Shown: in pieces, positions 36,858-45,065 of the stretch
Position numbering within the stretch: position 1 is the stretch's first letter
How the letters are laid out: every line of letters begins with the position of its first letter
Source of the DNA: Chryseobacterium gleum
Lineage (GTDB): Bacteria > Bacteroidota > Bacteroidia > Flavobacteriales_D > Crocinitomicaceae
DNA: 64,000 nt
Direction: 5' to 3'
NCBI GenBank assembly: GCA_945888625.1
Contig: CAMDAH010000009.1
Coordinates: 30,446-94,445, forward strand
Translations under genes and position numbers: made by a program
The notes under the pieces: model-generated
Told to the model about the DNA's origin: nothing
Databases searched by the model: none
Seen by the model: the letters and a program-made list of their open reading frames with translations, nothing else

Positions 36858-38001
36858 AGTAAAGGTATTATTTGTTGTATCTGAATTTTGGCAAGCGGGT
36901 ACCCAACGATTTACTTTTGAATTGGATCGAGCACTTGATAAAGAGCGCTTTAATATATCTATTTTATCAATCTTACCTTTAACTACTAATGAATATTTTG
37001 GTGATTATTATTACGCCAAACATATAGAACTCGGAAGTACCATCTATTTTTTGCAGGACCTTGATATTTTAATCAAACCAACCTTGAAGCAACGGATTTA
37101 CAGAAAATTTTTTGGTAAAAGTTTGCCTAACGAGCATCAATCATTAATTAAATTTTTAGAAAGTTACGATGTGATATCCGTTATGGGAGAATATAATTAC
37201 TTGAAAATAAATAAGTTTTTATCCGATGAGATCAGAAAATGTACGTTCATTCACATCATGAATTCAAAATTTCAATCTAATGCTATTTATGATCAATTTT
37301 CAAAATCAGATTCCTACCATTTTATTTCGGGATTTGGCGAAAAGCAAATTTCTTGGGAATTGTCAGGATTCAACAATTTTAAACACACCTATTTTAATTT
37401 AAATTTTAAACTTGAAAAGCAATATGCTAAGGGTGATTATAAAAAAAGTGATTCACCAAAAATTGGAATATTTACTCGTTTAACGTTTACAAAACCACTT
37501 GATCCTTTCATTGAGGCTTTCAAATCCTTGCGCAGTAAGTTACCAAATGCTGAGCTGCATATTTATGGAGGCGGTGATCCATCAAAAGAGGGTGTTTTAA
37601 GTTATGTTGAAAAACTAAGCCTGGAATCTTCTGTTTTTTTTAGAGGACATCAAAATCATATATTAAAAACCGCGATTGAGGATGACATAGATTTAGTTTG
37701 GTTTCATGGCTATCATGGGATGCCTGGAGGTTTTGCTGGGTTTGATGTATCATCTGCAAAAATACCGCAGCTTTTCTGGGACTTTGGTTCTGCGCCCGGT
37801 ACTAAAAACTATACATTTTTCCCCATGTTTAATAACGCAGAGCAACTAGCCGATTATAGTTTAAATGTTTTAAACAACCCTAATGATGCAAAACTATTAG
37901 CTCAACAGCAATTTGATTTTATCAATACGAACTTCAACATCGAGATGAATGTCCATCAGATTGAAGAGTTATATATTAGTACTTCAAAAAAGCAAATTTG
38001 A
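36847..38001 (+). CDS. Glycosyltransferase (GT-B, family 4-like)
   Basis: The 384-residue protein starts with KVKVLFVVSEFWQAGTQRFTFELDRAL, a GT4-like N-terminal domain, and its second half has IGIFTRLTFTKPLDPFIEAF and AELHIYGGGDP. The usual E-x7-E region is replaced by GMPGGFAGFDVSSAKIPQLFWDFG, so it is a divergent member. It likely adds one sugar of the repeat unit on the cytoplasmic side. The start overlaps the transaminase gene by 11 bp. Confidence 0.75.
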   Translation: MKDKVKVLFVVSEFWQAGTQRFTFELDRALDKERFNISILSILPLTTNEYFGDYYYAKHIELGSTIYFLQDLDILIKPTLKQRIYRKFFGKSLPNEHQSLIKFLESYDVISVMGEYNYLKINKFLSDEIRKCTFIHIMNSKFQSNAIYDQFSKSDSYHFISGFGEKQISWELSGFNNFKHTYFNLNFKLEKQYAKGDYKKSDSPKIGIFTRLTFTKPLDPFIEAFKSLRSKLPNAELHIYGGGDPSKEGVLSYVEKLSLESSVFFRGHQNHILKTAIEDDIDLVWFHGYHGMPGGFAGFDVSSAKIPQLFWDFGSAPGTKNYTFFPMFNNAEQLADYSLNVLNNPNDAKLLAQQQFDFINTNFNIEMNVHQIEELYISTSKKQI

Positions 38002-38007
38002 TAAGTG

Positions 38008-38991
38008 ATGTTAAATAGATTTAAACATAAACTAATTCAAATTAATAGGCTTTCAATAATAGCCTTCAGGATTTTTGTGTACAATAAAAGCGAAAGAAGT
38101 AAACAGAAAAAAAAGTTACATTCAAAAATCGCTAGTGCTTTCACCTCGGTTCAACACACCCTTTTCAATTCTGACACTAAAAGATCGGTTCAAATGACCG
38201 ATATTGATTCCAATCTTAAGGAAGTTATTGTCACCTGTTATTTTACGCTGAAGCCTGATCCTCAATTAGGCACTTTGCGCAACTCAGCTGATTTCAAATA
38301 CATTCAACCTTGGTATGATTCAATTATGAAAATTGGTGTTCCAGGAATAATTCTACATGACGGTTTAGAGTCAGCATTTATTGAACGCTACCAAAATGAT
38401 CACGTTCAATTTCGATTTTGCGAAATGGGAAATTATTCTATTTTCGAGGAACGTTGGTTGTTGTATCACCTTTTTTTAAAACAATTACCAAAATTAGAAA
38501 AAGTATTTTTTACCGATAGTAACGATGTTTACATCACGCAAGCTCCATTTTCATTTATTAGTGATCCTGAAGCGCTTTACGTTGGAAGAGACAATGCCAA
38601 TCGAATTAAAGATTCGGGTTGGCTGAAAGAGGAATGTGACCAGTTTATAGAAGAAAGTATTTACCCACTACCTTTGACTTATTCCTATCAGTGGGCTTAC
38701 AATGCTGGTTTGGCTGGTGGTACCCGCAATTTGATGTATTTTTTTACCGCTGAAATGACAAAGCTAATCTTCAAAGCAACAAGTAATTACCACAAAGATA
38801 TGACCTTATTAAATATGGTCATTCATCAACATTTTTATCCCTGCTTGTCAATCGTAAATTGGAATCAACAGTTGGTTGATTCAAATCATGATTCCTTGGC
38901 TTCGCATCAAAAATTAATAACGGGATTTCCATTCAATAGTGGTTTTAAAGACCTAGATTTAAAGTCAAAAGCGCTGTTTATTCATAAATAA
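38008..38991 (+). CDS. Putative glycosyltransferase, unclassified, with a DxD-like motif
   Basis: The 327-residue protein is not firmly recognised. It has a basic N-terminal region, a core starting KEVIVTCYFTLKPDPQ, and FFTDSNDVYI around residue 170, which looks like the metal-binding D-x-D of GT-A enzymes. SYQWAYNAGLAGG and a C-terminal histidine-containing stretch also recall hexosyl or galactosyl transferases of the GT-A type. Context, between glycosyltransferase genes, supports a role in glycan assembly. GTG at 38005 is directly upstream, and the ATG at 38008 is preferred. Confidence 0.55.
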   Translation: MLNRFKHKLIQINRLSIIAFRIFVYNKSERSKQKKKLHSKIASAFTSVQHTLFNSDTKRSVQMTDIDSNLKEVIVTCYFTLKPDPQLGTLRNSADFKYIQPWYDSIMKIGVPGIILHDGLESAFIERYQNDHVQFRFCEMGNYSIFEERWLLYHLFLKQLPKLEKVFFTDSNDVYITQAPFSFISDPEALYVGRDNANRIKDSGWLKEECDQFIEESIYPLPLTYSYQWAYNAGLAGGTRNLMYFFTAEMTKLIFKATSNYHKDMTLLNMVIHQHFYPCLSIVNWNQQLVDSNHDSLASHQKLITGFPFNSGFKDLDLKSKALFIHK

Positions 38992-38998
38992 ATTAACT

Positions 38999-39814
38999 AT
39001 GTCATCACCTCTTGTTTCCTTTATCATTCCTTACTATAACGCAGGAACTACGATACAAGAAACAATTGATTCCATTTTCAATCAATCGTACTCAAATTTT
39101 GATGTTTATATAATCAACGATGGCAGTACCGATCAATTTTCGATTGATAAATTAAAAGAGTTCGAAGGAAATGATAAAATCAACTTGTTGCATCAAGACA
39201 ATGCTGGGCCGTGTGTGGCTAGAAATAATGCTATTAAACATACCAAGGCAGCCTATATAGTTTCATTAGATTCCGATGATAAAATTGGCTTTAATACACT
39301 TTTTGAGTCAATTGAAGTCATGAAACATGATTCTGAGATTGGTGTCGTTTATGGTAATCTTCAATTCTTTGGGGAACAAGCTAAAATTCAAATTCAGGAA
39401 GATTTTATCATTGAAAAACAGCTTCTTTGGAACCAATTAGCCGTTTGTTGCCTAGTTAGAAAAAGTGTATTTGACGATGTGGGATTATATGATGAGCATT
39501 TAAGTAAATTAGGGTTAGAAGATTGGGAATTTTGGATACGAGTTGGTCTTTCAAATTGGAAATTTAAAAAAATAGAAGCTGTACATTTCTATATCCGTGT
39601 AGTTTCAACATCTAGAACTTTTGAAGTAGCAAAAATCAACCAAAACATAATTAAGGATTACGTTTATCAGAAGCATTCAAAATCCTTGATTAAGGAATAT
39701 GAAAAAAAATATTATGCCTTTAAAATGTTGAAAGAAACGCCTGACTATCGTCTTGGCAAATTCATCTTGTCTCCCTACAGGTTTATTAAAAAGAAACTTT
39801 TGCGAAATGAGTGA
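38999..39814 (+). CDS. Family 2 glycosyltransferase
   Basis: This GT-A family 2 transferase of 271 residues starts SPLVSFIIPYYNAGTTIQETIDSIFNQSY. It has the nucleotide-binding DGST and the D-x-D metal motif in VSLDSDDKI (about residue 95), followed by the GLEDWEFWIRVG acceptor-side motif (ED-W). It probably adds a sugar to the growing polysaccharide at the inner membrane face. It starts 7 bp after the previous gene and its end overlaps the GNAT gene by 8 bp. Confidence 0.88.
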   Translation: MSSPLVSFIIPYYNAGTTIQETIDSIFNQSYSNFDVYIINDGSTDQFSIDKLKEFEGNDKINLLHQDNAGPCVARNNAIKHTKAAYIVSLDSDDKIGFNTLFESIEVMKHDSEIGVVYGNLQFFGEQAKIQIQEDFIIEKQLLWNQLAVCCLVRKSVFDDVGLYDEHLSKLGLEDWEFWIRVGLSNWKFKKIEAVHFYIRVVSTSRTFEVAKINQNIIKDYVYQKHSKSLIKEYEKKYYAFKMLKETPDYRLGKFILSPYRFIKKKLLRNE

Positions 39815-40745
39815 ATATAGCTTTGAAAGAGTTTCTGAAAATAATGTCGCTGACCTTTTATTTATTTACAAGGATGCGTTTGATAAAGAATTTAATTTAG
39901 AGGTTTTCAAACAGAAACAAAATACAAAAGTTTTCGGAGATAGTTATGTTGGTTTCATAGCATACGACGATTATCATAAACCAGCTGCTTTTTATGGCGT
40001 TTATCCTTGTAATATTGATTACCAAGGAAAGTATTATTTAGCCGCACAATCAGGCGACACCATGACGCATAGCGCACATAAGGGCAAAGGCTTATTTACA
40101 CAATTAGCGTTGAAAACATATGCGTATTGTCAAGAAAATGGCTTCCATTTGGTGTTTGGTTTTCCCAATGAAAATTCTTATCCAGGATTTATAAAAAAGT
40201 TGGGATGGTCGCATTTTGATGACATGACTCCGTATCTTATTCGTGTAAAATGTATCCCTTGGATTCGTTTAAAAAATACCTTTAAATTACCCCAAGCCTT
40301 GCACGATAAATGGTGCGATTTTGTCTTAAATAAATTAAAAAAAGGACAGCCATTTAAAAGTTCTGCATTCACAGTTGAAACACCGGTTATCGATCATTCA
40401 AAGGAATTCTTTGCCTATAAAACGTATGCAAAAAATTATTTAGTTCAACTCAATGGAATCAATGTATGGCTAAAATTGGACGATCGTTTTTTAGTTATTG
40501 GGGACATTGATAGTTGCGCTGAAACCGAATTCGAGAAGACAATTCACGCCATAAAGAAAATTGCTTTCAAATTGGGATTGCCCCATTTGCGCTTTCATAC
40601 CAGTTCGAATACGTGGGGTCAAAATATGTTTAAAAAACAAGGTTTCCCGATGGAAGTAAAATATCCTGTTGGAGGAATTAATTTTACAAATGAAATCCCA
40701 TTGGAAAAGTTGAAATTCACAGGCGCAGATAACGATACATTTTAA
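39807..40745 (+). CDS. GNAT-family N-acetyltransferase
   Basis: The 312-residue protein has a GNAT domain in its N-terminal half: the acetyl-CoA loop AHKGKGLFTQLA, preceded by QSGDTMTH, and the GFPNENSYPGFIKKLGW segment after it. The C-terminal half has a second partial GNAT-like unit (LGLPHLRFHTSSNTWGQNMFKKQGF). Such proteins in O-antigen loci transfer acyl groups onto amino sugars. The ATG at 39807 overlaps the upstream stop, while the longer frame from 39753 has no family support. The substrate is unknown. Confidence 0.75.
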   Translation: MSEYSFERVSENNVADLLFIYKDAFDKEFNLEVFKQKQNTKVFGDSYVGFIAYDDYHKPAAFYGVYPCNIDYQGKYYLAAQSGDTMTHSAHKGKGLFTQLALKTYAYCQENGFHLVFGFPNENSYPGFIKKLGWSHFDDMTPYLIRVKCIPWIRLKNTFKLPQALHDKWCDFVLNKLKKGQPFKSSAFTVETPVIDHSKEFFAYKTYAKNYLVQLNGINVWLKLDDRFLVIGDIDSCAETEFEKTIHAIKKIAFKLGLPHLRFHTSSNTWGQNMFKKQGFPMEVKYPVGGINFTNEIPLEKLKFTGADNDTF

Positions 40746-40748
40746 GAT

Positions 40749-41792
40749 ATGAACTGGATCGAACGGAAAATTCTTGGTTTTTTTGTCAAAACAAAAGGGG
40801 TATTCTCTAAACCGTTTTTTGCCGGAAAAGGGATAATCTTTATGCTTCACCGTGTGCTTCCTGAAATTGAAAGAAATGCCTATACATTGAATAAAGACCT
40901 CGCGATTACACCTGAAAAATTAGAAGAATTCATTCTGTTTTTCAAGCAAAAAGGGTACGTTTTTATATCATTAGATGAATTAGCTGATTGGTTGGATGGG
41001 AAAATTAAATTCCAACAAAAATTTATATGCCTCACCTTTGATGATGGTTATAAGGATAACCTAATCGTTGGTTTGCCTATTTTGAAGAAACACAAGGTTC
41101 CTGCTACTATTTATGTAACAAATTGTCTTCCAAATGGAACGGCTATCATGTGGTGGTATTTATTTGAAAATCATGTGAAATCATACAATGAATTGATTTT
41201 GAATTCGTCGAAGGGTAGAACAGAATTCCAATGGGAAAATGAGCCAAGTGCTTTTAGTCAGTTTGGTCAAGTGAGTCAAGCAATTAAAGAAATTCCAGGA
41301 AATGAATTGCCAGCGGTATTAAGTCAGAGTTTTGGTTTAAGTGTTTCCGAAATGGAAGCACATGGTGAGGCCATCTCATTGTCGTGGGAGGAAATAAAAG
41401 AATTGTCCAATGATCCCTTAATAACCATTGGTGCTCATACTATGAATCACATTTCTGTTAAGCAGCAAATGGAAGAATTGGTGTTTGAGGAAATGAAATC
41501 ATCAAAAAGTGAACTTGAAAAGTACATCGGCAAAGAGGTTGTTCATTTCGCATATCCCTTTGGTGGGGAGTTGGATGTCAGCAAAAGAGAGCTGGAAATA
41601 GCTGCTAAAGTTGGTTTTAGAACTTCTACCTTAAATCAAGCAGGTTCTATTTTTAAGAGCAACAAAAAGAGTAAACAAGCTTTAGCAAGAATGCCACTAG
41701 GAAATCGAATAGATAATGAAAGAACGTCCAATTATTTAAATGGTATTTACCATTTTTCGGTGAATGGGTTTAGAAAGCAGAAATACCAATAA
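40749..41792 (+). CDS. Polysaccharide deacetylase family protein
   Basis: The 347-residue protein has the NodB-type carbohydrate esterase 4 core: ICLTFDDGYKDN (catalytic Asp and metal Asp), GAHTMNHISVKQ (metal histidines H-x4-H) and FAYPFGGE. It begins with an N-terminal segment IIFMLHRVLPE typical of cytoplasmic or membrane-associated family members in capsule loci. No signal peptide is evident. It probably removes N-acetyl groups from a lipid-linked or nucleotide-linked precursor, which would pair with the acyltransferases nearby. The next gene starts 1 bp after its stop. Confidence 0.85.
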   Translation: MNWIERKILGFFVKTKGVFSKPFFAGKGIIFMLHRVLPEIERNAYTLNKDLAITPEKLEEFILFFKQKGYVFISLDELADWLDGKIKFQQKFICLTFDDGYKDNLIVGLPILKKHKVPATIYVTNCLPNGTAIMWWYLFENHVKSYNELILNSSKGRTEFQWENEPSAFSQFGQVSQAIKEIPGNELPAVLSQSFGLSVSEMEAHGEAISLSWEEIKELSNDPLITIGAHTMNHISVKQQMEELVFEEMKSSKSELEKYIGKEVVHFAYPFGGELDVSKRELEIAAKVGFRTSTLNQAGSIFKSNKKSKQALARMPLGNRIDNERTSNYLNGIYHFSVNGFRKQKYQ

Positions 41793-41793
41793 G

Positions 41794-42834
41794 ATGACAA
41801 ACAGTAAGGTAGCTATTTCGATTATTATTGTAAATTATAAAACACCGCAACTCCTATTGGAATGCGTACGTTCCATTGTCGATACTACAAAAGAGCTGTC
41901 CTATGAAATTGTTATAGTGGACAATCACTCAGAAGATGAATCAGAGATATTAATTGCAACAAATTTCCCCAACGTCAAATGGATTAATTCAGGGTACAAT
42001 GCCGGATTTGCAAGAGCAAATAATTTGGGGATTAAGAATGCGATTGGAACTTACATTTTACTTCTTAATACAGACACAATTGTAAATGAATACACTTTAA
42101 TTAATACGTTTAATCAATATATAGAGCTTGAGAAAACTAATCAGAAAATTGGTTTGCTAGCTTGTCAATTAATCGATTTAAATGGAAATATTCAGCACAA
42201 TTCAAGACCAAAAGTCAGAAATATAGAAAAAATAATCGTTGCTCATCCATTGATTATTCTTCTGTCTAGGATATTCAGAATCAAACCTGAAGATAAAGAA
42301 AAGTCTATTTCAGCGTTAAATGAATTGCATACCGTTTTTCATGAAACAAAATGGCTTGGGGGGACTTTCTTATTTTACAACAAAGACATTTCATCAAAAA
42401 ATGGTCATTACTTAGATGAAGATTTTTTCATGTATGGTGAAGATACGGAATGGTCATTAAGATTACGAAAAAAAGGGTATAAACATTTTTTTACACCAAA
42501 TGCATCAGTTATTCATGCAGAAGGTGGGAGTTTTAAAATCAAAGCAACCAAAAGGATTCAAATATCAATTTCTGAGTGGTTATTCATAATGAAATATTAT
42601 GGTAAGTTTACTTATTTCTTTGTTGCCCTAATTAATTTAACCGGACTTCAACTAGAAAATGCCTTGACAAAAAGACATAATAAAAAGTTAGGAATTAATA
42701 TTAACAATAAAGACCTCGAAACACTTGAAATAAGAAAGCAAGTTGTTCTGTTGTTAAAAAAGTATTTCTTTAAAATCCTATTTAGATATAGAAGAAAAAC
42801 TTCGAGTTCAAAGGAAAATTTGAAAACATTCTAA
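41794..42834 (+). CDS. Family 2 glycosyltransferase (rhamnosyltransferase-like)
   Basis: The 346-residue GT2 enzyme starts VAISIIIVNYKTPQLLLECVRSI, has the donor-binding NAGFARANNLGI, metal-binding LLNTDT, and WLGGTFLFYNK followed by FFMYGEDTEWSLRLRKKGY. This pattern is typical of rhamnosyl- and other O-antigen transferases. The ATG at 41794 is preferred over an upstream frame from 41764, which lies inside the deacetylase gene. The C-terminus is basic and lysine-rich, compatible with membrane contact. Confidence 0.88.
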   Translation: MTNSKVAISIIIVNYKTPQLLLECVRSIVDTTKELSYEIVIVDNHSEDESEILIATNFPNVKWINSGYNAGFARANNLGIKNAIGTYILLLNTDTIVNEYTLINTFNQYIELEKTNQKIGLLACQLIDLNGNIQHNSRPKVRNIEKIIVAHPLIILLSRIFRIKPEDKEKSISALNELHTVFHETKWLGGTFLFYNKDISSKNGHYLDEDFFMYGEDTEWSLRLRKKGYKHFFTPNASVIHAEGGSFKIKATKRIQISISEWLFIMKYYGKFTYFFVALINLTGLQLENALTKRHNKKLGININNKDLETLEIRKQVVLLLKKYFFKILFRYRRKTSSSKENLKTF

Positions 42835-42846
42835 AATAAAAGCCAA

Positions 42847-43920
42847 ATGGGATTTGCATATAGAATTAAAAAAATCTTAGGAATAGAAACCTTTAAATAT
42901 ATTGATGCATCGTATCTTTTTGAATCAATAAAATTAATAGCATCAAAAGATAATAAAGTATTAGCAATATGTTTAGAGAATACTGAAAGCTCTTTTTTAG
43001 GTGTTAAAAATGCAACATTCAATTTGTTTCCAAATAATACACTTGTGTTGCCAGCTTATTACAGTAATATAAGTTTAACTAACAAGCAATTTATTGAGAT
43101 TTCTGAAGCTATTGTAAATAGTGGATTTAATCAAGTAATTATTAGTTCTCTGCCCAATTCAATGAACAAATTACTTGATTTGATAGCGGATAAAATTTGT
43201 GTGAAGGTTATTTTTCATGGGGCATTAAGTGAATTATCGAATGAAATAAATGAGAATCAGTTTTTTAATATGATTGAACTAGCTCAAAAAGGAACGATTA
43301 AAAAAATTGGGTTTGTTAAATCAGGTTTAGAATCCTGGTGTTCTCAATTATTTAATATTCCTACCTCTCAATTACAATTGAAACCGATATCTCCGGTTTT
43401 GCAAACCATGAATTTTAAAAAGACGAATAAAATAAATATCGGTATTTTTGGAAATACCTCTTTCAATAAAAATTTATACAATCAAATCGCAGCTGCTTTA
43501 GCTATAGAAAACGTAATAATTCATACTTCTTTAGAGACGAAATTCCCAGCATTTGGCTTTGATGACAGAATAATAATTCATCCCTTTTTGGACCATTTAA
43601 CTTTTATTCAATTAATTTCACAAATGGATATAAATCTTCATCTATCCTTTAGCGAAGGGATGGGAGGGCAAGTATTTACTGAATCTTTAGCCTTAGGTGT
43701 TCCTTGTCTAACGAGTTTTAATAATGAATACTTAAAGCACGATCTTTACTTGCAAAAACTTTTGACAGTGGATCAATACGAAAATCCTTGGCAAATTTCA
43801 AAAGCAATTGAGCATATTATTAGTCTCGATATGTCTTTACTCGAAAAAAGATTAAAAGATTATTCTTTAATAATTGAAAAAGAGCACGAAAATTTATTAG
43901 AATCATTCTTATCTAATTAA
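42847..43920 (+). CDS. Putative GT-B glycosyltransferase, divergent
   Basis: The 357-residue protein is visibly more A/T-rich and lysine/isoleucine/asparagine-rich than its neighbours. The C-terminal half resembles a GT-B nucleotide-sugar domain: KINIGIFGNTSFNKNL, then HLSFSEGMGGQVFTESLALGVPCLTSF, which corresponds to the E-x7-E region. The N-terminal half shows no clear family. Most likely a glycosyltransferase acting in the locus, with low certainty. It sits 12 bp from both neighbours. Confidence 0.55.
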   Translation: MGFAYRIKKILGIETFKYIDASYLFESIKLIASKDNKVLAICLENTESSFLGVKNATFNLFPNNTLVLPAYYSNISLTNKQFIEISEAIVNSGFNQVIISSLPNSMNKLLDLIADKICVKVIFHGALSELSNEINENQFFNMIELAQKGTIKKIGFVKSGLESWCSQLFNIPTSQLQLKPISPVLQTMNFKKTNKINIGIFGNTSFNKNLYNQIAAALAIENVIIHTSLETKFPAFGFDDRIIIHPFLDHLTFIQLISQMDINLHLSFSEGMGGQVFTESLALGVPCLTSFNNEYLKHDLYLQKLLTVDQYENPWQISKAIEHIISLDMSLLEKRLKDYSLIIEKEHENLLESFLSN

Positions 43921-43932
43921 ACGCAAATACAA

Positions 43933-45063
43933 ATGAAAATCCTCCACATCATACCTAATCTCAAAAAAGGAGGTGCTGAGCGAATTGTCATTGATATTGT
44001 TCGGATGGTAAATCAAAATGCTTCAAATCAAGTAAAATTGATACTTTTTGAAGATAAGATAGAATATGATGTTGATGACATAAAAAATCTGATTGAAATA
44101 GTGCCAAGTAAAGTACAACTTTCGATTACCACAAGGAACCAATTAAATATTACTGAACTTCAAAATACAATCGAACTATTTCAACCAGATTGCATTCACT
44201 CGCATCTATTTGAAGCTGAAATTGTATCTAGAAGTTGTACTTTTCCAAAAGCAACGTGGTATACGCATTCCCATGACAGGATGAGTTCATTGAATAATTT
44301 AAGTCTTTTTTCAATTAAATCGAAACGGGATTTAACCAATTATTTTGAGAAGCGTTACTTACTAAAGTGTTATCGGAAAAATGGTGGGAATAATTTTATT
44401 GCCATTTCAGAAGATATTTCACATTTTTTACGAACCGTTTTACCCAAAGATTTGCAAAGCATCCAACTACTGCAAAATGCAATTGATCTAAAGCGCTTCG
44501 AAAGACCGATGGATTTTAATAAGGTAAGGGATAATGTATTTAACATGGTCTCAATTGGTCGGTTGGATAAAAATAAAAATCATCAATTCTTAATTGATGT
44601 AGTGTTGGACTTGAAAAACAGGGAAATTCCAGTTCATTTAACTATTGTGGGGGAAGGTGATGAACGAATATCGCTCCAAGAAAAAATAGTGCAATTAAAT
44701 TTATCGGATCAACTATCCTTGGTGGGCTTGCAAGAAAAAGTGGAAATGTATTTATGGAACGCTGATTTGTATGTTCATAGCGCAATCACTGAAGGGTTTG
44801 GTCTTACAATAATCGAAGCCATGGTATGTGGTTTACCAGTGGTTTGCACGGATGGAAAAGGAAACCGTGACTTAATCCAAGAAGGAGAAAATGGTTTTAT
44901 GGTGGGGGAAAGAGATCCAAAACTTCTAGCCGATAAAATCGAACTTTTACTTAAAAATGACATTTTACGCCAAGAGATGGGTGAAAAAGCGAGAAAGTTT
45001 GCGCAAGGATTTGGAATGGAAAAGTACGTGGAATCTCTTTTGCTCTTATACAAAAACACTTAA
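43933..45063 (+). CDS. Family 4 glycosyltransferase
   Basis: The 376-residue GT4 enzyme starts MKILHIIPNLKKGGAERIVIDIVRMV. Its C-terminal nucleotide-sugar domain has MVSIGRLDKNKNHQFLIDVV, VGEGDERISLQEKI, LVGLQEKVEMYLWNADLYVHSAITEGFGLTIIEAMVCGLPVV and a DLIQEGENGFMV close. All are canonical features of retaining GT4 enzymes that use nucleotide sugars for O-antigen or capsule chains. It is followed after 2 bp by the asparagine synthase gene. Confidence 0.92.
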   Translation: MKILHIIPNLKKGGAERIVIDIVRMVNQNASNQVKLILFEDKIEYDVDDIKNLIEIVPSKVQLSITTRNQLNITELQNTIELFQPDCIHSHLFEAEIVSRSCTFPKATWYTHSHDRMSSLNNLSLFSIKSKRDLTNYFEKRYLLKCYRKNGGNNFIAISEDISHFLRTVLPKDLQSIQLLQNAIDLKRFERPMDFNKVRDNVFNMVSIGRLDKNKNHQFLIDVVLDLKNREIPVHLTIVGEGDERISLQEKIVQLNLSDQLSLVGLQEKVEMYLWNADLYVHSAITEGFGLTIIEAMVCGLPVVCTDGKGNRDLIQEGENGFMVGERDPKLLADKIELLLKNDILRQEMGEKARKFAQGFGMEKYVESLLLLYKNT

Positions 45064-45065
45064 TT

